Virus record (IMG/VR): IMGVR_UViG_3300002851_000032
Span: 1 to 24,186 of that record
Length of the DNA stretch: 24,186 bases
Strand: one strand, 5' to 3'
Source: a virus
Shown here: positions 5,826 to 13,227 of the stretch, in pieces
Layout of the letters: each line of letters starts with the position of its first letter
Position numbering within the stretch: the stretch's first letter is position 1
Made by a program: the position numbers and the translations under genes
Notes under the pieces: generated by a model
Seen by the model: the letters and a program-made list of their open reading frames with translations, nothing else
Database searches by the model: none
What the model was told of the DNA's origin: nothing

Positions 5826-7128
5826 CCCTGGACCCCAGGAGGCCTTCCTCTCCTCCCCCGCCGATATTGCCATCTACGGAGGGGCCGCAGGGTCGGGGAA
5901 AACGTGGGCCCTCCTTGTGGAGCCCTTGCGGTGGGTCCACCTCCCCAACTTCCGGGCCGTCTTTTTCCGGCGGACCTTCCCCCAGATCACGGAGGCCGGT
6001 GGCCCCTGGGACCAGGCCGCCGAGCTCTACCCGCCCACCGGCGCGAGGAGCCGCTACATGGAATGGATATGGCCCTCGGGGGCCCGGGTGGAGTTTCATC
6101 ACCTCCAGCTGGAAAGCGACGTTCACTCCTACGACGGCGCCCAGATCGCCCTTGAGCTGTGGGATGAGCTGTCACACTTCACCGAGCGCCAGTTTTGGTA
6201 CCTGCAGAGCCGATTGAGGACCCTGGCCCCGGTGAAGCCGTACCTGAGGGCCACCACCAACCCCACGGACCCGGAGCATTGGCTTTACCGGCTGATCCGG
6301 TGGTGGATCGCCGATGACGGCTTCCCCGACCCCTCGAGGGCCGGGAAGATACGGTGGTTTGTGAGGCACGGGGATGAGCTTTTGTGGGCGGACACGCCGG
6401 AGGAACTGGAGCGCTACGGGAAGCCCCTTTCTCTGGCCTTTTACCCGGCTCGGCTAGAGCATAACCCCCGCCTTCTTGAGCGTGACCCGGACTACCTCCA
6501 CCGCCTGCAAAACCTGCCCAGGGTGGAGCGGGAGCGTCTCCTCCTGGGGAACTGGCATGTGCGCCCCGTTTCGGGCCAGTACTTCCGCCGGGAATGGATC
6601 CGCTACGGCCCACCCCCTCCGCGGGAAACCCTCCGGATTTACCAGGGGGTGGACCTGGCCATATCCTCACGGCAGGAGGCCGACGCTACGGCCATCGTGA
6701 CCGTGGGAAGGGACCACGAGGGGCGTGTGTGGGTGCTGGACGCCGTGACTCTACGGGGTCCCTTCCACCAGGTCCTGGAGGCCATCAAGAGCGCCGCGGC
6801 CAAGTGGGGCCCTACCCGCATCGCCATTGAGGCCGTGCAGTACCAGGCTGCGGTGGTGCAGGAGCTCATGAGAACTACGTCGTTGCCCGTGTTCCCGGTG
6901 AGGCCCGATAAGGACAAGGTTACCCGGGCTTTGCCTCTCTCGGCCCGGTACGAGCAGGGGTTTGTATGGCACTCGCCGAATCTCCCCATGGAGCTAGAGG
7001 CCCAGCTTGTAGCCTTCCCTCACGGGACGCATGACGATCTCGTGGACGCCCTTGTGTACGCCTTTATGGCCGAGGCTATGGCCGTTGGACTCAGCCCCGA
7101 GGACCAGAGGAGGTTCGCCGCGATATGA
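5794..7128 (+). CDS. terL: Terminase large subunit (ATPase and nuclease)
   Basis: This 444-residue DNA packaging motor drives DNA through the portal using ATP and cuts concatemers. The ATPase domain has the Walker A loop GGAAGSGKT (residues 29-37) and Walker B IALELWDE with D124/E125. The C-terminal RNase H-like nuclease has the three acidic sites: D287 in GVDLAIS, E346 in IAIEAVQ, and the D414/D415/D418 cluster in HDDLVDAL. Length is typical. It starts at a GTG (5794) with GGGAGGAG ten bases upstream, inside the end of the small subunit gene. The TGA overlaps the ATG of the next gene. All expected motifs are intact. Confidence 0.97.
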   Translation: MTAEAKAIRPNPGPQEAFLSSPADIAIYGGAAGSGKTWALLVEPLRWVHLPNFRAVFFRRTFPQITEAGGPWDQAAELYPPTGARSRYMEWIWPSGARVEFHHLQLESDVHSYDGAQIALELWDELSHFTERQFWYLQSRLRTLAPVKPYLRATTNPTDPEHWLYRLIRWWIADDGFPDPSRAGKIRWFVRHGDELLWADTPEELERYGKPLSLAFYPARLEHNPRLLERDPDYLHRLQNLPRVERERLLLGNWHVRPVSGQYFRREWIRYGPPPPRETLRIYQGVDLAISSRQEADATAIVTVGRDHEGRVWVLDAVTLRGPFHQVLEAIKSAAAKWGPTRIAIEAVQYQAAVVQELMRTTSLPVFPVRPDKDKVTRALPLSARYEQGFVWHSPNLPMELEAQLVAFPHGTHDDLVDALVYAFMAEAMAVGLSPEDQRRFAAI

Positions 7129-7691
7129 TGGGGGCGATGGCCAAAACCGCCGAGGAGTGGTTTCAGGCGCTCAGACGTTGGGAAACCCGCACCGTGCGCC
7201 TTCCCCGCCCGAGGCCGTGGGCGCCGCGCTCCACCGCCCCCGTCCGCCGCACGGGCATCTGCCCCCTGTGCAGGTCGCCCAAGGCCGAGGAGCATGAAGC
7301 GCGCCTAGAGCAGGCCATGCTGGAAGGGGGCGGCGTGCGGCGGGTCATCCGGGAGATCGCCCAGGAGCTCAGGACCACCGTCCGCTGGGTGGAGCGGCAC
7401 TGGGCGAAGCACATGACGCACGAGCCTCCCACCCCTCTCGTGGGTGAGTGGGTCTATGGCGGCGCGGAGTACGTGCGCACGCCCGTCGGGTGGCTCCCTT
7501 CGGGCCGCGTCATGCGGGCCATCCGGGAGAGCCCGCACGCTGACCTCCTCCTGGCTGTGGTCCGGAAAAAGGTGCGGCGGAGAACGCTCCTTGACCGGGG
7601 CTACTACCGGGACCAGGAGGCCAGGCGCATCGGTGAGGCGGTGCTGGAGCTGGCCTCGAGGCTCGGGGCACTTGCATCTTCCCGCGGTTAG
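7125..7691 (+). CDS. Zinc-finger/helix-turn-helix protein of unknown role
   Basis: This 188-residue protein has a CPLC motif (C46/C49) followed by EEHEARLEQAMLEGGGVRRV and then IAQELRTTVRWVERHWAKH. The pattern Cys-x2-Cys, short helices and a sequence like IA..L....V.RH...H resembles small zinc-finger/HTH DNA-binding proteins, with the histidines perhaps completing the zinc site. The C-terminal 90 residues are basic and have no known motif. It sits between the large terminase and portal genes, an unusual place for a regulator. It may bind the packaging site or the terminase, or act as a late regulator. The first ATG overlaps the terL stop; starts at 7128 or 7137 are equally possible. Confidence 0.6.
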   Translation: MMGAMAKTAEEWFQALRRWETRTVRLPRPRPWAPRSTAPVRRTGICPLCRSPKAEEHEARLEQAMLEGGGVRRVIREIAQELRTTVRWVERHWAKHMTHEPPTPLVGEWVYGGAEYVRTPVGWLPSGRVMRAIRESPHADLLLAVVRKKVRRRTLLDRGYYRDQEARRIGEAVLELASRLGALASSRG

Positions 7692-7726
7692 TGCTAGGTT
7701 GGAGCTACAGTAGGCCATTCTGTCTA

Positions 7727-7747
7727 GGGAGGGGGTGAACCCCTCCC
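7727..7747 (+). promoter_or_regulatory. Hairpin directly upstream of portal start
   Basis: GGGAGGGG (7727-7734) pairs perfectly with CCCCTCCC (7740-7747) around a five-base loop. It is followed by GGAGCTTTT and the portal ATG at 7757. It may act as a weak terminator (four T residues follow five bases later), as an RNA stability element, or as a translational control next to the Shine-Dalgarno GGAG. Confidence 0.55.
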
Positions 7748-7756
7748 GGAGCTTTT

Positions 7757-9052
7757 ATGCTGACTATTCCAACCGAACTGAGCGTCCCCCTGGAGGTCGT
7801 CAGGGCCCAGCTCCAGGCCGTGGGCGAGCGCTTGCGGGAAACGGAGCTGGCCTGGGACATCGCCCTTGGGCTCTATCGCCCCAGCCCGGGGGACATCACG
7901 CCCATGCCCACCAGTGAGGTGGGCTTGGAGGCCTTCCGGCGCGCGGTAAAGCGCGTGGGCTCCTACGGCCCGCGCGTCCTGGCGACAATCGTGAACGCCG
8001 CCGTGGGAGACGTGAACTGGGGCGGGGACTCCAGGCGCTTGGACCACTACCTCTCCCTGCAGTCCCTCCACACCCTGGCCCGCGCTCTGGCCGAGGACTA
8101 CCTGGTGGCCGGCGTGGCGGCGGGCTACGTCTACTCCCCGGACGGCGAACGCCCCCGCATCGGGCGCATACGGGGCTACGTGCAGGCGTACCTGGACCCT
8201 GACGACTCGGACCGGGTCCTCGGCCTCTACCAGGCGGCCCGGGCGGTGGAGGCGACCCCGAGGCCCACGCCCGTCTACAGGGTGCGGGTGTGGGACCTTG
8301 AGGCTCGCGAGGCCCTAGTCTGGACCCGGCTCAATGACCCCACGGCGCTCGCCCGGTCCCCTGACCGGGTTGTGCAGGGGGTGCGTCCCCGCTTCCGCTT
8401 CTATGCTCACGAGGACGGCATTCCGCTCTCGCCGTTCATCCAGAACCTCCCTCTCTTCCTGGATCTCGTCGCCTCTGACCTCTACCTCGCCAGAGTAGAG
8501 GAGCTCGCCGCGTACCCGATCCCGGTGTTTGACCGCGAGACCAAACCCCAGCACATCGGCCCCGGCCTCCCCATTCAGGGTGAGTTCCGGTGGGAGCGCC
8601 CTGGGGATTTGGGGGAGCTCCGCGCCCAGCGGCAGGTGAAGCTGGAACGCCTTCGTGACGCCTTCGCCCTCCCCGGCGGCTTCCTCGGGAACGACTCCCC
8701 GAGCGGCGAGGCTCTTCGGGAAGCCAACGTGCGCTTCTACCAGCAGGCCCAGGGCATCGCGGCCACTCTCTCCGAACTCCTCACCGAGCTCGTGGCCGAT
8801 TTTGCCCGAGCTCTAGGAGAGGAGCCCGTGCCCGTGGTGGTGAGCCCGAGCCAGGCCGGGAAAGACGCGGAAAAGCTCCAGACCATCACCCTCCTCTACG
8901 AAAAGGGGCTCATCCCTCTCAGGGTGGCCGCGCGGGAGCTCCAGCCTCTCCTCCCCACCTGGTCGGACGAGGAGCTGGAGGAATGGGTGCGCCGTCAGGA
9001 GGGCATCGCCACACCTCAGGTGGTGGCCCGGCTCCTGGGGGGTGAAGCATGA
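7757..9052 (+). CDS. Portal protein
   Basis: This 431-residue protein is placed right after the terminase genes and before the minor head protein, the usual portal position. It would form the dodecameric ring at one capsid vertex through which DNA enters. Sequence features fit SPP1/gp6-like portals: a helical N terminus, a beta-rich middle, and the conserved stretch GGFLGNDSPSGEALREANVR (about residues 311-330), where selection of the S-G-E-A-L-R type is typical of the stem/wing region. A charged helical C terminus (LPTWSDEELEEWVRRQEG) follows. The start ATG has GGAG seven bases upstream. The gene overlaps the next by four bases. Length is at the short end for the family. Confidence 0.85.
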   Translation: MLTIPTELSVPLEVVRAQLQAVGERLRETELAWDIALGLYRPSPGDITPMPTSEVGLEAFRRAVKRVGSYGPRVLATIVNAAVGDVNWGGDSRRLDHYLSLQSLHTLARALAEDYLVAGVAAGYVYSPDGERPRIGRIRGYVQAYLDPDDSDRVLGLYQAARAVEATPRPTPVYRVRVWDLEAREALVWTRLNDPTALARSPDRVVQGVRPRFRFYAHEDGIPLSPFIQNLPLFLDLVASDLYLARVEELAAYPIPVFDRETKPQHIGPGLPIQGEFRWERPGDLGELRAQRQVKLERLRDAFALPGGFLGNDSPSGEALREANVRFYQQAQGIAATLSELLTELVADFARALGEEPVPVVVSPSQAGKDAEKLQTITLLYEKGLIPLRVAARELQPLLPTWSDEELEEWVRRQEGIATPQVVARLLGGEA

Positions 9053-9696
9053 CCCTGGAAAAGCTCGGCAAAATCCTGGACCGGGAGATAGAGCGCCTTC
9101 GCCGGAAGGGGCGAGTCAAAGTGGCCGAACGTCTACTGGACATGGTCCGCAAAGGCGAGTTCCAGGCGCTTCGCTCCTGGGCCGCCTCTGGCCACCTCGG
9201 GGCCCAGCTCAAGGCGTGGGCGCTCCACGCCACCTGGCTGGACCTCCCCATCCTCCCGCCCCTCGAGGTCCAGGGCCTCATCACCGAGCGCGCCGTGGCC
9301 TTCGCGGAGGACGTGGTGGCCAGGGTCAGCGCCGTCTACGGCTCTGGTCAGCCCCCCCTCTCCCCGAGGCTCTACGTGGACCTCGTGGCGGACGTGGCCG
9401 TGAGGCGTGGATGGGGCGAGGGAGCTGAGACCGCTGCGAAGGAAGCGGGGGCCCGGTGGAAAACATGGGTGCGCGTGTACCCCGTCAGGCACCCTAGGGA
9501 CTGGCACACTGCTCTGGAGGGCAAGACCATCCCCGAGAAGGCTAAGTTCGTCCTCCCTGGCGGCCCCAACGTGGGGAGAAAGGTGGACGCGCCCCACGAC
9601 TGGGACAGCGTGCCCGACCCCGCCGAGTGGATAAATTGTGGCCACGCCGTCATCTACACGCCCCACGCCACGTGGAAGGAGGTGCTCCGTGGCTGA
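9049..9696 (+). CDS. Minor head protein, MuF/SPP1 gp7-like
   Basis: This 215-residue protein follows the portal with a four-base overlap. The N-terminal half is helical (KLGKILDREIERLRRKGRVK). The C-terminal part contains WKTWVRVYPVRHPRDWHTAL, a glycine/proline stretch, and the ending PDPAEWINCGHAVIYTP. This resembles the family signature in which a proline-rich segment precedes an N-C-x-C/H type motif near the C terminus of Mu F-like minor capsid proteins. Such proteins sit inside or near the portal vertex and may be ejected with the DNA. The motif is a loose match: only one cysteine is present and a histidine could take the place of the second. Confidence 0.7.
   Translation: MTLEKLGKILDREIERLRRKGRVKVAERLLDMVRKGEFQALRSWAASGHLGAQLKAWALHATWLDLPILPPLEVQGLITERAVAFAEDVVARVSAVYGSGQPPLSPRLYVDLVADVAVRRGWGEGAETAAKEAGARWKTWVRVYPVRHPRDWHTALEGKTIPEKAKFVLPGGPNVGRKVDAPHDWDSVPDPAEWINCGHAVIYTPHATWKEVLRG
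9676..9684 (+). promoter_or_regulatory. Shine-Dalgarno deciding a GTG start
   Basis: AAGGAGGTG lies inside the end of the minor head gene and six bases before the GTG at 9689. It fixes the start of the following small gene at this GTG. Confidence 0.7.
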
Positions 9697-9931
9697 GCCT
9701 AAGGTCAAAGTCCCCGCCACCGCCACCCGGAAAGAGCGCGAGGAGGTTCCGGCGCACGTCTTCCTCCTCCCCTCCGAACGTAAGTTCCCTTACAAGCGCT
9801 ACAAGAACGGGGAGTGGGTCATCTCCTGCGCTGACCTTCGGGACGCCATCCGGCTAGCGGCTATCCACGGCTACAAGAGCGTGGAGGCGAAAGCTAGGAA
9901 GCTCTACGAGGAGCACTGCAAGGGTGAGTAG
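9689..9931 (+). CDS. Small head-region protein, DUF6582-like
   Basis: This is an 80-residue protein starting at GTG 9689 (VAEPKVKV), chosen because of the strong AAGGAGGTG at 9676-9684. A longer open frame upstream is a shadow of the minor head gene. The sequence FLLPSERKFPYKRY...DLRDAIRLAAIHGYK..EAKARKLYEEHCK has the order of a small phage domain often joined to prohead protease or MuF-like proteins (a 'P-x(R/K)-x-Y/F-P' strand, then a helix with D..A...A, then a final helix). I base the match on pattern memory only. Here it stands alone between the minor head protein and the scaffold, ending before a pair of hairpins. Confidence 0.6.
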   Translation: MAEPKVKVPATATRKEREEVPAHVFLLPSERKFPYKRYKNGEWVISCADLRDAIRLAAIHGYKSVEAKARKLYEEHCKGE

Positions 9932-9935
9932 CTAG

Positions 9936-9963
9936 GCCACAACGGGGCCAGGAGCCCTGTGGC
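9936..9963 (+). repeat. Imperfect hairpin upstream of scaffold gene
   Basis: GCCACA (9936-9941) pairs with TGTGGC (9958-9963), and inside it GGGC (9945-9948) pairs with GCCC (9954-9957), leaving a three-base bulge. It stands directly before a second terminator-like hairpin, making a tandem structure in the 73-base gap between genes. Confidence 0.5.
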
Positions 9964-9968
9964 AATGA

Positions 9969-9995
9969 CCCCCGGGGAACCGGGGGTTTCGCTTT
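9969..9995 (+). terminator. Intrinsic terminator-like hairpin before scaffold gene
   Basis: CCCCCGG (9969-9975) and CCGGGGG (9980-9986) form a perfect seven-pair stem with a GGAA loop, followed by TTTCGCTTT. This looks like a short intrinsic terminator or attenuator inside the late operon. No promoter is obvious downstream, so partial readthrough is likely needed for scaffold and capsid expression; RNA stabilisation is an alternative role. Confidence 0.6.
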
Positions 9996-10004
9996 GGAGG
10001 GAGC

Positions 10005-10541
10005 ATGAACGAGGAGAAGGACCCCATCCAGGAGATGGGAGCGCAGGTGGCCCAAGCTGGAGCCGCGCCTCAGAAAGGCGCAGTCCAGCAGGGCGAGGCC
10101 AGTCCGAAGCAGGAGCTTCCTCAGGACCCCACCCAGGAGGTGGAGCGCCTGCGGAAGGAGCTGGAGCGTGTCCGCAAAGAGGCCGCCGAGCGTCGCGTGG
10201 CCTCCAAAACCCTGGAGGAGCGCCTGGCCGAGCTGGAGCGGGCGTGGCGGCAGGCCCAGGAGCGGGCCATGCTCGCCGAGGCCAGGGTGGTCCTGAGCGC
10301 GAAGCTCGGGGACCCCGTGGCCGCCGAGGCCGCTCTGAAGCTCGCCCGGACGGACGGCCTTCTCCGGGAGACGGAGGACGGCGTGGAGGTGGATGTAGAC
10401 GCGCTTCTCCAGCGCTACCCCATCCTGCGGAAGACGAGCGCGCCCCAGGACTCTGGGGCGAACCCAGCCGGCCTCAGGCGAGAGGTTGAGCCGAGGACCC
10501 TGGCTGAGGCCATCAAGCAAAAGCTGCAAGGAGGTAGGTAA
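10005..10541 (+). CDS. Capsid scaffold protein
   Basis: This 178-residue protein has the hallmarks of a phage scaffold: position immediately before the major capsid gene, a Gln/Glu/Ala-rich disordered N terminus (about 1-45), a long coiled-coil region (about 46-95; EVERLRKELERVRKEAAERR, LEERLAELERAWRQAQERA), and a basic C-terminal helix (LAEAIKQKLQGGR) that in such proteins contacts the capsid subunits. It would fill the procapsid during assembly and then leave. No protease gene is seen nearby, so exit without cleavage as in SPP1 or P22 is likely. A good Shine-Dalgarno (GGAGGGAGC) precedes the ATG. Its TAA overlaps the capsid ATG by one base. Confidence 0.82.
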   Translation: MNEEKDPIQEMGAQVAQAGAAPQKGAVQQGEASPKQELPQDPTQEVERLRKELERVRKEAAERRVASKTLEERLAELERAWRQAQERAMLAEARVVLSAKLGDPVAAEAALKLARTDGLLRETEDGVEVDVDALLQRYPILRKTSAPQDSGANPAGLRREVEPRTLAEAIKQKLQGGR

Positions 10542-11521
10542 TGCCGCTGACTCTAGCTGAATACAAGTCGGAGATGGTGGACGTGGTCTCCAAGGCGGTG
10601 GTGGACGAGATCCGCAGGTCTAGCTACATCCTGGACAACCTCCCCTTTGACGACACCGCTTACCCGGACGCTAGCGGGTACGGTTGGGTTTACCGCTACC
10701 ACCGCATCGTCACCCCGGCCACCGCGTCCACCCGCGCGGTCAACACGGAGTACACCCCTCAGGAGGCCAAGACCCGGGCGTTCTTCGTCCAGCTCGCTAT
10801 CTTAGGGGGGGCCTTTGAGGTAGACCGCACGCAGATCAACACCAGCGTCTTTGGGGACCGCCTGGCTTTCCAGCTGGAGCAGAAGATCAAGGCGGTCCGC
10901 GACCTCTTCAATCGCCTCTTCATTAAGGGCGATATCGGAGTAGACGCCAACGCCTTTGACGGCCTTGACAAGGCGCTGGTGGGGACTGCTACTGAGCACA
11001 GGGCAGGCAGTGTAGTGGACCTCTCCACTTCCACGGCTCTAGACAACAACTACAAGACCTTTCTGGACGAGTTTGAGCTGTGGCTGTCGTCCCTGAACGG
11101 CAGGCCGTCCGCCATCCTGGGCAACCGCCTCTCCATCGCCAAAATCCGTGCGGTGGCCCGCCGCTCTGGGTACCACTCCCTGTCCGAGGACGCGTTTGGC
11201 CGACCGGTGGACACCTACGCAGGCATCCCCCTCATTGACCTCGGGGAGTACGGGGCCGTGAACAGCTACGTCATCCCCGTGCAGACCCGCACCATCGGGG
11301 GTACCCCCACGAGCGGCCTGACGGACATCTACGCCGTGCGCTTCGGCATGGACGGCGTGCATGGCATCGCTCCTCAGGACCGCCAGGTGTTTATCCGCGC
11401 TTACCTCCCGGACCTCACCCAGCCGGGGGCCGTGAAAAAGGGCGAGGTGGAGATGTTAGCCGCCATCGCCTTAAAGACGACCAGGGCCGCCGGGGTGTTC
11501 CGCAACGTGAAGGTCCTCTAA
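10541..11521 (+). CDS. Major capsid protein
   Basis: This 326-residue protein directly follows the scaffold gene, starting in a TAATG overlap with AGGAGG upstream. Length and order match HK97-fold capsid subunits of the SPP1 gp13/P22-like groups. Visible segments include an N-terminal helix (LAEYKSEMVDVVSKAVVDEI), a beta-rich strand region with TEYTPQEAKTRAFFVQLAIL, the spine-helix-like stretch FGDRLAFQLEQKIKAVRDLF, and a later domain with AGIPLIDLGEYGAVNSYVIP. C-terminal strands EVEMLAAIALKTTRAAGVFR close the fold. No N-terminal delta domain or cleavage site is evident. It should be the most abundant protein of the phage; codon use is strongly GC-biased. Confidence 0.88.
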   Translation: MPLTLAEYKSEMVDVVSKAVVDEIRRSSYILDNLPFDDTAYPDASGYGWVYRYHRIVTPATASTRAVNTEYTPQEAKTRAFFVQLAILGGAFEVDRTQINTSVFGDRLAFQLEQKIKAVRDLFNRLFIKGDIGVDANAFDGLDKALVGTATEHRAGSVVDLSTSTALDNNYKTFLDEFELWLSSLNGRPSAILGNRLSIAKIRAVARRSGYHSLSEDAFGRPVDTYAGIPLIDLGEYGAVNSYVIPVQTRTIGGTPTSGLTDIYAVRFGMDGVHGIAPQDRQVFIRAYLPDLTQPGAVKKGEVEMLAAIALKTTRAAGVFRNVKVL

Positions 11522-11539
11522 GGTCCCCTAGGAGGTGCC

Positions 11540-11737
11540 ATGAAGATCCTCGCGCCGAATAGAGAGTACTCGGGGGTTACAGCGGGGCTCACCTTCGTTG
11601 ACGGTGTGGCCGTGGCGGACGAGCTTCCCGAGCACATCGTGGACTGGTTCCGCAATAACGGCTACGAGGTCCTGGAGGACGAGGAGCCCGAGGAGGAGCC
11701 CGAGGAGAAGCTCGAGGAGAAGCGCAAGCGGAGGTAG
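11540..11737 (+). CDS. Small acidic head-region protein
   Basis: This is a 65-residue protein starting at ATG 11540 with a good AGGAGG (11530-11535) upstream, 18 bases after the capsid gene. The N-terminal half is a mixed beta/alpha segment (SGVTAGLTFVDGVAVADELPEHIVDWFRNNGYEV when read through, with an LPE..VDW helix). The end is a run of acidic repeats (EEPEEEPEE) and then a basic tail (KRKRR). Small proteins of this kind after capsid genes are often head decoration or assembly factors. A second gene at 13224-13400 encodes a similarly built protein, suggesting duplication. The exact function is unknown. Confidence 0.6.
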   Translation: MKILAPNREYSGVTAGLTFVDGVAVADELPEHIVDWFRNNGYEVLEDEEPEEEPEEKLEEKRKRR

Positions 11738-11739
11738 CC

Positions 11740-12138
11740 ATGGCCCGCACCTACACCCCGGCGGACCTCATCCCCCATGACCCCACCTCCCTGACCTGGG
11801 CGCTCGCCTGGGCGAGGAGGTTCGCCGGGGACGTCCCCACCGAGGGCGGGGCGTGGGCGCCCTCCTCCTTGGAGGACGAGGAGTGGGCGGCCTGGCTGGC
11901 GGCCACCGCCGCGAGCGTGGACGGCACCACCTACTACCGCCCCCACGAGGCCGCCGCCCGAGCGGTGGAGTCCGACCCGCGCCGCCTCCTCTCCCTCTCC
12001 CTGGCCGGTGTCTCCCAGCAGTACCGGGACCCCTCCGTTGTGGCGGCCCAGATCCGCGCCGCCGGAGGGTGGGTGGACGAGCTCATCCGCAAGGCGAGCG
12101 GGGCTAGCCCCGTGGAGGAGCTGTGGCCGGTGTTCTAG
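11740..12138 (+). CDS. Head-tail connector/adaptor protein (gp15-like)
   Basis: This 132-residue protein starts at the ATG of MARTYTPADLI, two bases after the previous stop. It is mainly alpha-helical with DPTSLTWALAWARRFAG near the N terminus and a C-terminal helix ending in SPVEELWPVF. Size and position, first after the capsid genes and followed by a stopper-sized and an HK97 gp10-sized protein, match the SPP1 gp15/HK97 gp6 adaptor that binds below the portal. The identification rests mostly on gene order and length. The last 16 bases overlap the next gene. Confidence 0.6.
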   Translation: MARTYTPADLIPHDPTSLTWALAWARRFAGDVPTEGGAWAPSSLEDEEWAAWLAATAASVDGTTYYRPHEAAARAVESDPRRLLSLSLAGVSQQYRDPSVVAAQIRAAGGWVDELIRKASGASPVEELWPVF

Positions 12139-12362
12139 CTCGGCTCAATGGTCCCCGAGGCCCGGTGAGCGGCCTCCTCTCCGAGCCCCGTCCTGGCCTG
12201 GCCGAGGCCATGTTGGGCCTGGCTCCGAGGATGCGCCTGGTCACGAACGGGGACGTGCGGGAGGGGGACCTTCTCACCGGACCCGCCGGGGAGCAGTACC
12301 AGGTGGCTCGGGTCTGGCCCACAGAGGCGGGGCTCGTGGTGGAGCTCGCGAGGACGGCATGA
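12123..12362 (+). CDS. Probable head completion/stopper protein (gp16-like)
   Basis: This 79-residue protein starts at a GTG (12123) inside the end of the adaptor gene, with GGAGG (12114-12118) just upstream. A later GTG (12171) would remove about 16 residues. The C-terminal half is beta-rich (DVREGDLLTGPAGEQYQVARVW, VVELARTA), like small beta-barrel stopper proteins such as SPP1 gp16 that close the DNA channel. Size and order support this, but no exact motif fixes it. It ends with a four-base overlap into the following gene. Confidence 0.55.
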   Translation: MAGVLARLNGPRGPVSGLLSEPRPGLAEAMLGLAPRMRLVTNGDVREGDLLTGPAGEQYQVARVWPTEAGLVVELARTA

Positions 12363-12826
12363 AAGAGTTTGACCTCTTCACCCAAATCCCGGAGAACCTC
12401 TACGCCGCGGCCAACGCCGCCTTTCGGCGCATGGTGGACGATGTAGTGGCCCGGGCAAAAGAGAACGTGAGCCTGGGCCGTCCTGGACTCATCCCGAGGA
12501 CCGGGAAGCTCCGGGAGTCCATCAAGAAGGGCCCCTACAAGCAGCTCACCCCCGGCTCCTACGGCGAGCAACGCGTCTACTCCAACCTCATCTACGCCCC
12601 CGTGCACGAGTACGGGGCGGTCATCCGGCCCAAGCGCGGGCCCTACCTGGTCTTCCGCCTGTGGAACTTCTCCGACACCGACGCTCCCACCGGTCCCTGG
12701 AGGAGGGCTCGCCAGGTGGTCATCCCCGCTCGCCCCTATCTCGGGCCCGCCGCCAGAGACACCGCCGCCCACTGGCCCCAGTACCTGGAGGAGGCTATGC
12801 GCTACATCCTGGAGAGGCTTAAATGA
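12359..12826 (+). CDS. HK97 gp10-like head-tail joining protein
   Basis: This 155-residue protein starts at an ATG overlapping the stopper gene stop. The sequence shows the gp10 family pattern: an N-terminal helix region (ANAAFRRMVDDVVARAKENV), then PRTGKLRESIKKGP with the typical TG.L..SI step, a YAPVHEYGAVIRPKRGPYL segment (the conserved Y...E.G...P), and the C-terminal RPYLGPAARDTAAHWPQYLE. These proteins sit at the head-tail interface or tail terminator area in siphoviruses. The open frame extends upstream as a shadow; the overlapping ATG and the family pattern fix the start. Confidence 0.8.
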   Translation: MKEFDLFTQIPENLYAAANAAFRRMVDDVVARAKENVSLGRPGLIPRTGKLRESIKKGPYKQLTPGSYGEQRVYSNLIYAPVHEYGAVIRPKRGPYLVFRLWNFSDTDAPTGPWRRARQVVIPARPYLGPAARDTAAHWPQYLEEAMRYILERLK

Positions 12827-13227
12827 CCACCCGCCAGATGCTGGAGACCCTTCAGGCTAGCCTCGGGGCTCGCCTCCCCGGCTGGACCGTCTACCCCTAC
12901 CCCGTCCCCACCGCCGCCCATCGCCAGGCCACCCTCGCCGTTCTTCAGGCCACGGCTACCCCGTTCCGCCTCGCCGGGCCTGGTGTGCAAGGAAGCGTCC
13001 TTGCTGTCCTCACCGTCTCCACTACGGACGGAGCCTACTACGAGCTCATGGACGCTCTGGACGCCGCTATCCTCGCCGTCTACGACGCCCACCCTCTTCT
13101 TCTTGCGGGCGGCGTGGAACTCATGGAGCCCGGCGTGCCAGAGGTGAGCGTTCGGGTCCACGGCGAGGAGACGGGGGCCAGCTACTGGCGGCTGGATTTC
13201 TCCATCCCGTACAGGAGGAAGTTGTGA
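12823..13227 (+). CDS. Tail completion/terminator protein (gp17-like)
   Basis: This 134-residue protein starts at ATG 12823, overlapping the previous stop by four bases. It has an N-terminal helix (MLETLQASLGARLPGWTVYP) followed by several beta strands and a central helix (YELMDALDAAILAVYD). The end is a strand with GASYWRLDFSIPYRRKL. This alpha/beta design, size and position just before the major tail protein match tail terminator proteins (lambda gpU, SPP1 gp17), which cap the tail tube and join it to the head. Assigned mainly from order, size and fold pattern. The TGA overlaps the GTG start of a small gene. Confidence 0.62.
   Translation: MTTRQMLETLQASLGARLPGWTVYPYPVPTAAHRQATLAVLQATATPFRLAGPGVQGSVLAVLTVSTTDGAYYELMDALDAAILAVYDAHPLLLAGGVELMEPGVPEVSVRVHGEETGASYWRLDFSIPYRRKL

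Noticed and set aside
10965-10970. TTGACA inside the capsid gene
   Set aside because: No -10 element at 16-18 bases downstream (the bases there read GCTACT) and it lies within coding DNA.
11678-11734. Short GAGGAG-type repeats resembling a tandem repeat array
   Set aside because: They are simple acidic codon repeats at the end of a small gene, with no spacer structure; not a CRISPR array or mobile element.
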